Below are positions 1 through 8,263 of a DNA stretch of 64,000 nucleotides, piece by piece; positions within the stretch are counted from its first letter, which is position 1, and each line of letters starts with the position of its first letter. The notes below the pieces were generated by a model. That model worked only from the letters and a program-made list of their open reading frames with translations. It ran no database searches and was not told where the DNA came from. Source of the DNA: Leptospira perolatii (GTDB lineage: Bacteria > Spirochaetota > Leptospiria > Leptospirales > Leptospiraceae); NCBI RefSeq assembly GCF_002811875.1, contig NZ_NPDZ01000003.1, positions 288,180 through 352,179 of the forward strand. Reading direction: 5' to 3'. The position numbers were made by a program, and so were the translations under genes.

Positions 1-2460
1 AAGTGCGCCAGGCTTCAGATTTTCTGCTGCCACTTTCACGGCGTGGCCGCTAGTCAGCCCGGAGATCAAGAGGTCTCCAGGTTGCACTGGATACGATTGC
101 GCTTCTACATTTGCAGAAACTACCCCGGAGATCGCAACGAGCCAGAATCCATCCATTTGGCCTCTTTCTCCTAGTACCATTGCCGCCGATTTTACGGCAA
201 CGCCGATAATGTTTGTAGCTCCTGCTTGTTTTGACTTCCTGAGCTTTCCATCTTCGCTCATAGACAACCAGTCTCCTTCCGAAATCACATCAGAAGTATG
301 TACCGGAAAAAACTTTGCGATGCAATCCTCTCCATTTCCAGAATGGAGATACACTGTGCCTATAAAATCGGAATCTCCTTCCGCAAGCAACGCCTTGCCA
401 GAGCCGGTTTCATTTAAGGAAGGAATTCCTTTCCCGCTCGCGTATATTGCGTATCCGGATCTAGAATGGAACCACCCTCCGAATCCTCTTTTCGCTAAGC
501 CAAGAACTCCGGCAGAATCGCGATCACCAGAAGAACTGTCTCCTCTTGCACCGAACTTTTCTCCGTAAGCTAGAACACCTACAAACTTTCCTGTTCCTAC
601 AATCCCGGAACCCTTATCGCTTTCGTTCTTGGCGTACACGATTCCGAAACTTTCTGGAGGAGGGGAAATATTCATGTAAGGAGCTTCAACTGATCCTTTC
701 AAACGCAGGAACCCAGAATGGGAACTGAAATCATGATGCAAAGGCGCGTAATCGTGATTATGCGGCTTCGGATCTCTCGAATCCGAAAGTCTAGGGTCGT
801 CAGAGGAAACTGCATGATTTGGAATAGATTTACCTTTTGGTGCCAAGGCCAAAATTCCAGGATACTCTGTTGTTCCGGCACGCAGTCTTTCATCGCTCCC
901 TTGGACAACTACTCCTTCTTTAGATTCTCCTGATCTAGCCAATTGCACGATCCCGTAGCTCTGCGCAGTGGCGACTTTTAGTCGTTTATCATTTCCTTGC
1001 ACTGCGCATTCCGCAGATTCTTCTCCATTAGAAGCAAAACGTAAGATTCCGGGAGCTTCTGTAGTTGCCCGTCTCAGCCTTGGATCATCCGAGGTAACCA
1101 CTTTTCCAGGATTCGCCTCTCCAGGTGAAGCTAGCTGAACCAATCCGAATTTATGGGGGGAAGCATGTTTTAATCGGTCGTCGTTTCCCTGGACCGCAAC
1201 TCCTTCTTTTGTTTCGCCGTTCTCTGCTAACTCCACAATCCCGGGGGAAGAAGTGCTGGCGTTTTTCAATCGGTCATCATTCCCCTGGACAACTCTATCT
1301 GCCCGATTTTCGCCATTCATCGCGAGCCTTGTCAGGCCATACGTAGTTTCGGTTGCATGCTTCAATCTACGATCGTTGGATTGAACGACTGCACCTTCTT
1401 TCTCCTCGCCATCCGATGCGAGTTCTACGATTCCTTTATATTCCGTACTGGAATCTCTCAGCCTTCTATCATTTGCCTGAACCGCGGCACCTTCAGAAGT
1501 TTCTCCGTCCACTGCTAATCGAACCAAGCCAGAACGTAGAACTGTAGCATATGGGAGAGGTGCGGCAGTAGGCTTGTGGGTCAAATCGCTCAGATACGGA
1601 GCTGCATATAGCTCGACCTCTGCGATTCTCGTGGAGTATTTTTCTTTTCCCTGGATTTTCCTAGGTCTAGCTACTAATTTTAAAAATCGAATATTTGCGG
1701 GCAAGAACCTCCACTGATACCAAACCCCGAGTTCAGATAAGAACTGATTCTCCTCGAGTAGTTGGTTCCAAGTCAGATCATCTTCGCTGTAGTAAACAGT
1801 AAACGTTTCCGGAAAATTTGCCGGTGAATCCTTAGGCGTTAAAAGTCTCAATTCGTTCACCCTGCCTATCGAGCCCAAGTCGACCAAAAAAAATTCTTCT
1901 TTCGGCTGCGAAGATTCTTGCGATGCCCAACCATAATCTGGGCGTTCATCTATCAAATTTTCTTTAACCCAAAAACGATCCCTTTCCGAGCTAACATCAA
2001 TCTTTACGATCCCAGAAACACCAACTTCTAGAGCGCCGATGGCCACTTTGAATTTTGATCCATCCTTGACCGAGACCTTACTCACAAGCTTGAGAAATCT
2101 TGCTTGGACCAAAGAAAAATTCCATTGTCCGATTTTTCGATTCAATCGACTAAAGCCGGCCTCTTGCAAAATCGGCTCCCAAATTTTCCCGTCCAAAGAA
2201 ATCTCGAATCGAAATGTATCTGGAAAAAATGAAGCAATGGATTCAGAAGAATGCAATCTGATCTGATTGAAACAAGAATCTTCTCCAAGAGAAAGAGTGA
2301 GAACCGAGACACCTGGTGCATCCAAGCTCTCCGAAAAACCAAGTAACTTTCCTTCCTTAAGGTCATACGTTCCCTTAGTCCGCACTTCTTTGATTTTAAC
2401 CGGTTGTGGGTGGCTAATCCGAATGGATTCTTTATTCATAGAGTAGGTTAGTTCCTTCAT
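1..2460 (-). CDS. Discoidin-like and tail-fibre-repeat surface protein, 3' end cut by the window edge
   Basis: The minus frame stays open from the ATG at 2460 to base 1, about 820 codons, so the C-terminus is missing. Roughly the first 310 residues contain two beta-rich segments resembling F5/8 type C (discoidin) domains, with phrases such as FFLVDLGSIGRVNELRL and RFLKLVARP. Eight 32-residue repeats of the pattern GIVxLAxxGExxEGxxVQGNDxRL follow, then an SDSRDPxPHNHDYAP segment typical of phage tail-fibre repeats, then Gly-rich beta-helix-like sequence. It starts 10 bases after the rep stop codon, so it is probably co-transcribed with rep. I see no clear signal peptide. An internal Met at 2439 is an alternative start. 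A carbohydrate- or protein-binding structural role is inferred from domain type only. Confidence 0.8.
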   Translation of the reverse strand, partial: MKELTYSMNKESIRISHPQPVKIKEVRTKGTYDLKEGKLLGFSESLDAPGVSVLTLSLGEDSCFNQIRLHSSESIASFFPDTFRFEISLDGKIWEPILQEAGFSRLNRKIGQWNFSLVQARFLKLVSKVSVKDGSKFKVAIGALEVGVSGIVKIDVSSERDRFWVKENLIDERPDYGWASQESSQPKEEFFLVDLGSIGRVNELRLLTPKDSPANFPETFTVYYSEDDLTWNQLLEENQFLSELGVWYQWRFLPANIRFLKLVARPRKIQGKEKYSTRIAEVELYAAPYLSDLTHKPTAAPLPYATVLRSGLVRLAVDGETSEGAAVQANDRRLRDSSTEYKGIVELASDGEEKEGAVVQSNDRRLKHATETTYGLTRLAMNGENRADRVVQGNDDRLKNASTSSPGIVELAENGETKEGVAVQGNDDRLKHASPHKFGLVQLASPGEANPGKVVTSDDPRLRRATTEAPGILRFASNGEESAECAVQGNDKRLKVATAQSYGIVQLARSGESKEGVVVQGSDERLRAGTTEYPGILALAPKGKSIPNHAVSSDDPRLSDSRDPKPHNHDYAPLHHDFSSHSGFLRLKGSVEAPYMNISPPPESFGIVYAKNESDKGSGIVGTGKFVGVLAYGEKFGARGDSSSGDRDSAGVLGLAKRGFGGWFHSRSGYAIYASGKGIPSLNETGSGKALLAEGDSDFIGTVYLHSGNGEDCIAKFFPVHTSDVISEGDWLSMSEDGKLRKSKQAGATNIIGVAVKSAAMVLGERGQMDGFWLVAISGVVSANVEAQSYPVQPGDLLISGLTSGHAVKVAAENLKPGAL
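766..1533 (-). repeat. Eight tandem 96-bp (32-codon) repeats inside the discoidin-like gene
   Basis: Each unit encodes a variant of GIVELAxxGExxEGxxVQGNDxRLxxAxxxxx. The first begins at SGLVRLAVDGE near 1533 and the last ends in SSDDPRLSDSRD near 766. All units are 32 residues long with no frame disruption. The DNA has diverged between copies, so this is an old, selected protein repeat rather than a recent expansion. The motif resembles repeat and collar regions of phage tail fibres. Confidence 0.85.
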
Positions 2461-2470
2461 TTCTCCGAAA

Positions 2471-3370
2471 TTAGGCCTTGATTCGATTTTCCTCTGGCTT
2501 GGCAGAAAATATAACCAGTATCGATGGATAGATTTTGTCTGTGAAGTACTTTGTTACGATCATTCGAAGAGACTCTGGTAGGGGATCCAGCACAAACAAA
2601 GTGCGCCCATCCGGCTGCACTTGCAGTCTTTCCAAAATATCGACACTAGATTTAGATAATGACTCTCTGCACCACTCCAGGAACCCAAACCAAGAAGCGT
2701 CTTTTCCTCCCAAAGTACCAGTAGCCCTTTCGGCTCCCGGGTGCTCAAAATTGGGCCTGTCTGTCTTCGCCGCAGTCAAATTTCTGCAAATCCCTCGTAT
2801 ATAAAATAAATTTGCCTCTTGTCTTTGGGCTTTTGCGATCTCAATCGCCTCTGTCAAAATAGAAGTCCCAAATTCCTGGGACAGTAGGTCCAAAGATAAC
2901 TTATTCTCTTTTGGCTTCTGAATAGGTTTTTGGTTCTGGGTATTATGGATAGTTATATTAATGTTGTTTGGGGCTCCTAATTGTCCCCCCTCGGGTGTCG
3001 CCTTTCCTACCTCTGGATGTTCCGTCGATCCACCCCTATGGTATCCAGCGGTATACCCCTGAGGTGGAATTTTGGAACCGGGGTAGTTGAAGCAAAAATA
3101 ATACATAGAATTCTTGTGCCCGGTCCCTGGCACGACTTGAAGAAGACCTGCTTTGACTAGGTCTCTCTTTCCTTCTATGATCGATTTCTTTGTTTTAAAT
3201 CCGGTTAGGCGGAGCAGCATTTCCGTGCTTGGCCAGACTGGCTTAAAGTTCTGGTCGCTAAATTTAAGCAGGACTAGATAAAGAGTCTTCGCGGCCGCAG
3301 ATAACTGGGCCCAGAGCCCGGATTCTATAATGTCCGATACGAATTTTATGTATGGATAATGGTCGCCCAT
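2471..3370 (-). CDS. rep: Replication initiator protein of the secondary replicon
   Basis: This is a 299-residue protein from the ATG at 3370, which has an AAGGA ribosome site nine bases upstream. A TTG at 3406 would add 12 residues but has no such site. The N-terminal ~110 residues look like a winged-helix initiator domain (FVSDIIESGLWAQLS, then a region resembling a helix-turn-helix with WPSTEMLLRLTGF). The middle is Pro/Gln-rich and low in complexity, and the C-terminus is a second globular part. Its position next to parB/parA, with a palindrome-rich gap upstream, supports the initiator role. I assign this from context and general resemblance to Leptospira Rep proteins, not from a search. 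Confidence 0.75.
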   Translation of the reverse strand: MGDHYPYIKFVSDIIESGLWAQLSAAAKTLYLVLLKFSDQNFKPVWPSTEMLLRLTGFKTKKSIIEGKRDLVKAGLLQVVPGTGHKNSMYYFCFNYPGSKIPPQGYTAGYHRGGSTEHPEVGKATPEGGQLGAPNNINITIHNTQNQKPIQKPKENKLSLDLLSQEFGTSILTEAIEIAKAQRQEANLFYIRGICRNLTAAKTDRPNFEHPGAERATGTLGGKDASWFGFLEWCRESLSKSSVDILERLQVQPDGRTLFVLDPLPESLRMIVTKYFTDKIYPSILVIFSAKPEENRIKA

Positions 3371-3435
3371 AGCTCGGATCCTTTTGCTTCCCGGATAGCA
3401 AACCAATTAATTTTAAGCAAAAAATCCGAAGGTAG

Positions 3436-3467
3436 TTGACATTATCTGACATAAGGTTACTTATGTC
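3436..3467 (+). promoter_or_regulatory. Promoter with overlapping 20-bp palindromic operator, pointing away from rep
   Basis: A consensus -35 hexamer TTGACA lies at 3436-3441. At 3448-3467 there is a perfect inverted repeat, GACATAAG-GTTA-CTTATGTC, covering the expected -10 region; the best -10 candidate is the weak ACTTAT at 3459-3464. An operator over the promoter suggests repression, with Rep or ParB as possible ligands. The start site is inferred, not shown. Confidence 0.5.
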
Positions 3468-3527
3468 TCATCCAACAACATTCCTTCGGGAAGGTCCGGC
3501 CCCTGGAATCACCAGGGGAGTTTTTTT
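3468..3527 (+). ncRNA. Candidate short antisense RNA opposite the rep leader
   Basis: Between the TTGACA promoter at 3436 and an intrinsic terminator ending at 3527 lies room for a transcript of about 60 nt. It has a small CCTT-CGGG-AAGG hairpin (3483-3494) followed by the terminator stem. It is encoded on the strand opposite to rep and just upstream of the rep start, so any rep mRNA starting beyond 3530 would be complementary to it. This is the classic geometry of plasmid copy-number antisense RNAs. No reading frame with a ribosome site fits. The exact ends are inferred. Confidence 0.45.
3500..3527 (+). terminator. Rho-independent terminator of the candidate antisense RNA
   Basis: A perfect 7-bp stem, CCCCTGG/CCAGGGG, with a five-base loop (3500-3518) is followed by AG and seven T residues (3521-3527). 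The T-run is only on the plus-strand side, so the terminator works rightward. An outer inverted repeat GTCCGGC (3494-3500) / GCCGGAC (3532-3538) surrounds it. Confidence 0.75.
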
Positions 3528-3840
3528 CTTTGCCGGACTTACGCATGGAGAACCCTTTTCTCGCCGGGAAGAGAAAATAAGTACTACATTTCCGTTTAGA
3601 ATATTATGTCACATCGTAGCCAAGTTTCCGTGGCTGTCAATCTCATTGGTCTCTTTCTCGCCCGTCCCAGTAAAAATCTTTTACTAAGTACCCGCTAGTC
3701 ATGTTTCTCGGGGCTGTTATAAATAAAAATTGATGATTCTCTTAATGTTCATTGTTAAACGAATTAAGAAAATATAAATTATCTCTTAAGAGCGATGGGT
3801 AGCGCTGAGGTCTCCCCGCTCATCTCGAGATGTATGCTGC
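3528..3840. other. Palindrome-rich, partly AT-rich gap between rep and parB; candidate replication origin
   Basis: No convincing gene is present. The segment holds several perfect short inverted repeats: AGTAAAA-ATC-TTTTACT at 3669-3685, CTCTTAAGAG at 3783-3792 and CATCTCGAGATG at 3821-3832. There is an AT-rich run from about 3718 to 3785 that could be an unwinding element. I found no consensus DnaA box and no clear iteron array. Assignment as an origin is by position beside rep only; the rep promoter must also lie here or upstream. Confidence 0.4.
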
Positions 3841-4689
3841 CTATTTACCGAATTTCTTCCCGATTTCTTTTCGGACTAATTTATATATTTCTTGGAGAAG
3901 GTCCTCGTTGTCTGAATGGATCTGGATGATAGATCCTTTTTTCGAAATTTTATAGCCTAGGTTGGGGGAGGTCGCATTCGCACTCTTGGGATTTGACTTT
4001 AAAGGGAGACCAGGATTTACGAAAGGAAGTTCCTCCGTCTTGTTGAAGGACTTGGCATCTTTTACGGTTTTTAGCTCGCCTGAAAGAAATCTGTCTAAGA
4101 ATTCTTTGAATGTTCCTTTTTTGGAAGCAGAAGCAGCTTGGACCAGTAGATTTTTCGAGTCCATGCCTGCGTCTCTACAGGACCGGATCTCGTCTTTTGG
4201 CATCGCCGCGATTCCTAAAATTTCGGTCATATAGCTTCTGCTTTTTCCAAACAAGTTTCCTAGCTCTTGGTCGGTATAAGAAAACGTCGTTTTCAAATGA
4301 GACATCGCTTCGACCTCTTCGTAGGGAGAAAGGTTTTCCCTCTGCAGGTTTTCAATGATTGCCAAGCGGAACGTTTCTTTCTCGTCCTTATCCAGGATTT
4401 TGCATTCGATTTCTTGCCACTTCAGGGAAGTTGCTGCGTGAAATCTTCTTTCTCCTGCGATGATTGTATAGTGTTCGTCTTCGGTTTGTTTGGTGACTAA
4501 AATCGGCTGAAGGAGTCCGTCTTTCTCCAGGCTTTGTGCGAGCTCTTCTATTCCTTTCTTTCTTTCTTGTCTGGGTTGATTTTCCGAAGGACGGATTTTC
4601 TCCATCCGTATCTTCCTAACGGTGCCTTCTAATCGTTCTGCTTGAAAGACATCTGCAAGTGTTCCTAAGCGTTTACTTTTGGAGCTCAT
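3841..4689 (-). CDS. parB: ParB-type centromere-binding partition protein
   Basis: This 282-residue protein has the ParB/Spo0J N-terminal domain: IRPSENQPRQ at about 30, then IEELAQSLEKDGLLQPILV, and the CTPase-type box AGERRFHAA near 78. A central helix-turn-helix follows (YTDQELGNLFGKSRSYMTEIL), then a variable C-terminal dimer region. It binds parS and works with ParA in segregation of the replicon. Its start overlaps the end of parA by 17 bases, with GAGGA upstream of the ATG, so the two are translationally coupled. Confidence 0.93.
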   Translation of the reverse strand: MSSKSKRLGTLADVFQAERLEGTVRKIRMEKIRPSENQPRQERKKGIEELAQSLEKDGLLQPILVTKQTEDEHYTIIAGERRFHAATSLKWQEIECKILDKDEKETFRLAIIENLQRENLSPYEEVEAMSHLKTTFSYTDQELGNLFGKSRSYMTEILGIAAMPKDEIRSCRDAGMDSKNLLVQAASASKKGTFKEFLDRFLSGELKTVKDAKSFNKTEELPFVNPGLPLKSNPKSANATSPNLGYKISKKGSIIQIHSDNEDLLQEIYKLVRKEIGKKFGK

Positions 4690-5425
4690 GTAAAAATTCC
4701 TCTATAAAGCCTTCGTATTCTTGGGCCTGCCTACTAGATTTGTTGTAATCGTAAACAGACTTCTTAGCCAAGTGGGATTCTCCTACGGCAACGCCATCTG
4801 AGATGCTATTTTCAAAAATCCTAAAGTACTTTGTCAGCACGGGTACGATTGTTTTTGTAAGGAGGGTTTGTGGCTTGAGCTGGGTTACCAATGCTCCTAG
4901 TATTTCTAGGGATGGGTTGATTCTCTTTTTGATGCTGCTTATCGTTTGTTGCAATCCCAGAATTCCATCCACTGAGAATTTCTCAGCTTGCAAAGGAATG
5001 ATTACATAATTAGAGGCTACTAAGGCATTGATTGTAAATATCGAAAGACTTGGTGGGCAATCGATCACACAAAAATCAAAATCCTTTTCGAGGTCCATAA
5101 TCGCATCACGTAAAATATAAGGCGCCTCTACATTTGCTGCAGCAGTCTCTGCTTCTGCCAAAGTCAATCGAGAAGGAGCAATAATTAGATTGTTCACATG
5201 GGTAGGGACCATGATGTCTTTTACTTTTGCTTTCGTTTGAAAGATATTGTACATCGATTTTTCGATAGCTTCGGGGTTCAGAAAAATTCCGGTAGAATTT
5301 GCCTGTGGATCTATGTCGATGAGCAGAGTTCTTTTTCCTCTGCGGGCAAGACCCCAAGCCAGATTTAATGAGGTGGTAGTCTTTCCTTCGCCACCTTTTT
5401 GGTTTGCAATGGATACAATAATCAT
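4673..5425 (-). CDS. parA: ParA-type partition ATPase
   Basis: A 250-residue Soj/ParA family ATPase. The deviant Walker A motif reads QKGGEGKTT at residues 9-17; the more usual residue at position 13 is Val or Cys, here Glu. The Walker A' region DIDPQANST and the Walker B region FCVIDCPPSLS are intact, so an active ATPase is expected. It drives movement of ParB-parS complexes. The ATG at 5425 has AAGGG eight bases upstream. It is first in the parA-parB operon, and a candidate parS palindrome lies about 20 bases upstream. Confidence 0.95.
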   Translation of the reverse strand: MIIVSIANQKGGEGKTTTSLNLAWGLARRGKRTLLIDIDPQANSTGIFLNPEAIEKSMYNIFQTKAKVKDIMVPTHVNNLIIAPSRLTLAEAETAAANVEAPYILRDAIMDLEKDFDFCVIDCPPSLSIFTINALVASNYVIIPLQAEKFSVDGILGLQQTISSIKKRINPSLEILGALVTQLKPQTLLTKTIVPVLTKYFRIFENSISDGVAVGESHLAKKSVYDYNKSSRQAQEYEGFIEEFLHELQK

Positions 5426-5445
5426 GCTAATCCCTTCTATTCAAT

Positions 5446-5461
5446 TGTCGGATGTCCGACA
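5446..5461. promoter_or_regulatory. Candidate parS site, copy 1
   Basis: A perfect 16-bp palindrome-with-spacer, TGTCGGA-TG-TCCGACA, lies in the parA leader. The same 16 bases recur exactly at 5730-5745. Length and form match known 16-bp parS sites, although the sequence differs from the Bacillus consensus. It could instead be an operator through which ParA or ParB regulates the par operon. Confidence 0.6.
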
Positions 5462-5727
5462 TATCATCCTTTACTCCGGGTAAATCCCCTTTCACCTTGC
5501 GCCCAAAAATTTCGAAAAAAAGACAGTGAGATTTTCTCGGGACGCTTTCGCATTCGCGAATATGGTTTTGATTTTGTGCCAGGCTTTAGTAGTCATTCAG
5601 AAGAATGCTGAAGCGACTTCAACCAATTCTCTAAAAACCCAAAAATTATGTGGCAAACCGGAACAGTGGGCTTGAAAACAATCCGCCTCTTTGGATGCAG
5701 AGACCGCATAGCCTGTGGAGCTGTAAG

Positions 5728-5747
5728 CATGTCGGATGTCCGACATG
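5728..5747. promoter_or_regulatory. Candidate parS site, copy 2
   Basis: The same 16-bp palindrome as at 5446 is here extended to a perfect 20-bp inverted repeat CATGTCGGATGTCCGACATG. The two copies are 284 bases apart and flank a 5462-5727 stretch that holds further small inverted repeats (ATTCGCGAAT near 5551, TGAAG-CGA-CTTCA near 5609). I saw no third copy in the window by eye. Confidence 0.6.
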
Positions 5748-7159
5748 AACGAGGGTCGTACGGGTACATGGTTGACAGAATGCTTAATTTTAAACATTTT
5801 CCCAAAATGGATTCCTCGGCAAAGGAGCTTTTTTTTGGAAAACCTTCGGTAGAAGATTTGCGCTACCTTTTGCCATTGGCCTTGCCGGATCTGATTCGTT
5901 CTATGGGCGCCGGACCAGGTTTGGTCACTCTGGCGTCCTTGTCAGAAATCGATGTGCTTGAAGAAGTCGCGTCTTGGGGTTATGAAGAGGAAGGTTTTTT
6001 TTATCCATTTCTTGCCAAGGGCTCGCTTGTCAGGACTCAACTGGAAACTTCAGACGCTCCTTTCTTTTTTTCTGACGAAGCGCCCGAATCAGTCACATTT
6101 TATAAAAGAGAATCTGTAGGTTGCCTACTTTGTCCAATTCAATCTAGTAATGGATTGGCTGGCTTCATCCTCCTGGAGATTTCTATGCCTCCGGCAGATT
6201 TTCAATTGATTCAACTTGGGTTATTTTGCCAAAAATTATCCAGTATTCTTGAGCCGGTCTACCCTAAGGCAAAGCCTATTCTTTCGGCTGCCTCAGCTAC
6301 TCGGGGCAAAAAGATTTTGGATCTGGGCGAAGTTCTATTTTCTCTCATTCAAGATCCAAATGGAAATATTTCTAAATTTGAGAAAGACGGCGTGCTGGCA
6401 ATAGTTGGTCCGAGAGCGTCCGGAAAAAAGGCGATCGCAAAATGGATTCATCGGTCTCAGTTGCCCGGAAAGGGCGTACTTGTTCTGAGTACAATTCCGG
6501 AAGGCTCGGCCAAAATTGAACGATCTCTGAAGGAGTGGGGGGGTATGACTCCCGGAGGCACTTTGATCTTTGATCATATCAGCGATTTTTCTTTGGTCCA
6601 ACAAAGAGCTATTTATGAATTTGTTATTAGCCAAAAAGAGAGATCGAAAGTAATTCTGCTTCAAAATTCAGAGCAGGTTTTTCGGGAGGAATTTCCCCTT
6701 TTTAAAAGTCTCTTGGATATGTGCTCGTTGAGTCTACCGACTTGGCAACAGCTCACTTTTCTTAAAAAGCAGGAACTGATTGTTTGCCTTTTTGGAGAAG
6801 TAAAAGAGGCATTAGGAAGAAGGGATTTGATTCTAGTGGAAAAAGCGATTCAACAGATTTCAGATCAGAAAATCCTATCGAACCTGGAAGAAGTAAGAAA
6901 CTCAATCGAGGCAGCAGTTCTGTTGGCGTCGGGGAGTGAAATTAGTGAACTGGAAATGAAGTCTAGCGAGTTGCAAAAAGGCCTCTCCTTGCCGGAGCCG
7001 GAGGACTTAGATCTACGGAAAGCAGTGGAAGCTGTAGAAAGACAAAAGATCCTTTTGGCTCATAAGCTTTTCGGGGGGAATCAAATTCGCATGGCTAAGG
7101 CCTTGCAAATCTCCAGAGGTTCGTTACAATACAAGCTCAGAAATTTTGGTATAGGGTAA
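5729..7159 (+). CDS. Degenerate NtrC-family regulator with Fis-type DNA-binding domain
   Basis: The C-terminus is a clear Fis-type helix-turn-helix ([36 protein letters not shown]). The centre looks like a decayed sigma54-activator AAA domain: a Walker A-like [12 protein letters not shown] and a Walker B-like GGTLIFDHI, but no GAFTGA loop, so contact with sigma54 is not expected. The N-terminal ~220 residues resemble a GAF-type sensor region, with low certainty. The start is uncertain: the ATG at 5729 has GGAG eight bases upstream but lies inside the palindrome; 5648 and 5768 are alternatives. It is coupled to the next gene, five bases downstream. Confidence 0.7.
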   Translation: MSDVRHERGSYGYMVDRMLNFKHFPKMDSSAKELFFGKPSVEDLRYLLPLALPDLIRSMGAGPGLVTLASLSEIDVLEEVASWGYEEEGFFYPFLAKGSLVRTQLETSDAPFFFSDEAPESVTFYKRESVGCLLCPIQSSNGLAGFILLEISMPPADFQLIQLGLFCQKLSSILEPVYPKAKPILSAASATRGKKILDLGEVLFSLIQDPNGNISKFEKDGVLAIVGPRASGKKAIAKWIHRSQLPGKGVLVLSTIPEGSAKIERSLKEWGGMTPGGTLIFDHISDFSLVQQRAIYEFVISQKERSKVILLQNSEQVFREEFPLFKSLLDMCSLSLPTWQQLTFLKKQELIVCLFGEVKEALGRRDLILVEKAIQQISDQKILSNLEEVRNSIEAAVLLASGSEISELEMKSSELQKGLSLPEPEDLDLRKAVEAVERQKILLAHKLFGGNQIRMAKALQISRGSLQYKLRNFGIG

Positions 7160-7164
7160 CTACA

Positions 7165-8196
7165 TTGGAACTCGACTCCTTGTACGAAGAGAGAAAAACG
7201 CCGGGTGGATTTCTCGTAAAAGTCAGGTTAGCGAAAATGACATACGTAGTCTTTTCGCCAAAGGGCCCTGAGGTTCCGAAGGGTTCAAAAAATCAATCGA
7301 TTGTAGTGCCTGTACCAAAAGTTGCATTCTTGGGGGGAGAATTTGACCTGTCCCACTTTAGATTAGGCGAACTGAGTTTTGTGAATGTTCGTCAGGGCAA
7401 ATTAGTAATTCCTTATCAGCATAGCCATTCCGGAAACGAGGTTCGGACTGTTTTTTTGAGCAGCGGCAGCGAATGCGACATTCTTCCGGTCATTGTTCAC
7501 CACCACCTCGGGATCGATGATTTCTTGAAGTCTAAAGAAACCGGGGAAGAAGTCGCCTATTTGATTTTAGATGAAATGTTCCCTAGGCAAGACCTAGTCT
7601 CCTTGAAGATTCGTTTTCCTTCTCTGAATATGCTGATTATTAAGAGAAAGGTTGCGCAAAAAATTGAGCCCGATTCTGGCGTTCCGGTTTTGAAGGAAGA
7701 ATTAGAAAAATCACTTAGGGAAGATTCGAGCGTAGTCGATTTCAACAAGGTCAGAGCTACAGACCTGATTGAAAAAGGGAATTTGAATATGCATTCAATG
7801 AATCCGGTTTTTCTTGCTCGGGTTCATCTCAGAAAAATGGAAATAGAAAAAGTCAAACAGCTGCTTTTTGACTTCCATTTGAAGCCCGAAGAAGTTGTTT
7901 TCATCCGTACTTTCTTAGATGTTATGATTCGGAACGAATTTAACAAAGAAGAGCTAAAATCCTGGACGAATAAATTAAGAATTCTTGATGAAGGGTTTCG
8001 TCTGGCAGGACTCATTCTGGAGATGAAAGAAAGTGAATTCGAGGCAGAGTTAGACAAAGGATTTTCTAAGGAAACTTCCAGCATGGTGTATGCTCTTTTG
8101 GAAAAAGAACAAGAGAGGGCGGGAGAAAAAGAGCAGGAAATCATCCTGTGGGAATGGAAACTAAGAGTGAAAAGGCTCTTTCGAAAAACCGCCTAA
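7165..8196 (+). CDS. Unrecognised protein, TTG start
   Basis: A 343-residue protein with no signal peptide or membrane segment. The TTG start follows AGGG about nine bases upstream and comes five bases after the preceding stop, indicating an operon with the NtrC-like gene. The first ~110 residues are beta-rich ([28 protein letters not shown]) and could be a PilZ-like or other small barrel; the rest is charged and helical. I do not recognise the family. A shared function with the regulator upstream is possible from context alone. Confidence 0.75.
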   Translation: MELDSLYEERKTPGGFLVKVRLAKMTYVVFSPKGPEVPKGSKNQSIVVPVPKVAFLGGEFDLSHFRLGELSFVNVRQGKLVIPYQHSHSGNEVRTVFLSSGSECDILPVIVHHHLGIDDFLKSKETGEEVAYLILDEMFPRQDLVSLKIRFPSLNMLIIKRKVAQKIEPDSGVPVLKEELEKSLREDSSVVDFNKVRATDLIEKGNLNMHSMNPVFLARVHLRKMEIEKVKQLLFDFHLKPEEVVFIRTFLDVMIRNEFNKEELKSWTNKLRILDEGFRLAGLILEMKESEFEAELDKGFSKETSSMVYALLEKEQERAGEKEQEIILWEWKLRVKRLFRKTA

Positions 8197-8263
8197 ATCC
8201 TAGAAAAACTGCAAAAAAAGCTTCCTTTTTTGGGAAAAACAGCTAATTTACCCCTAATTAGCG

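Noticed and set aside
209..1547. Plus-strand frames of 60-119 codons in the first 1.6 kb
   Set aside because: They are shadows of the long minus-strand repeat gene, whose frame is open over the full 2.46 kb.
3436..3687. An 83-codon plus-strand frame over the rep leader
   Set aside because: Its start sits at the -35 hexamer and its body crosses a perfect intrinsic terminator, so a non-coding RNA fits better.
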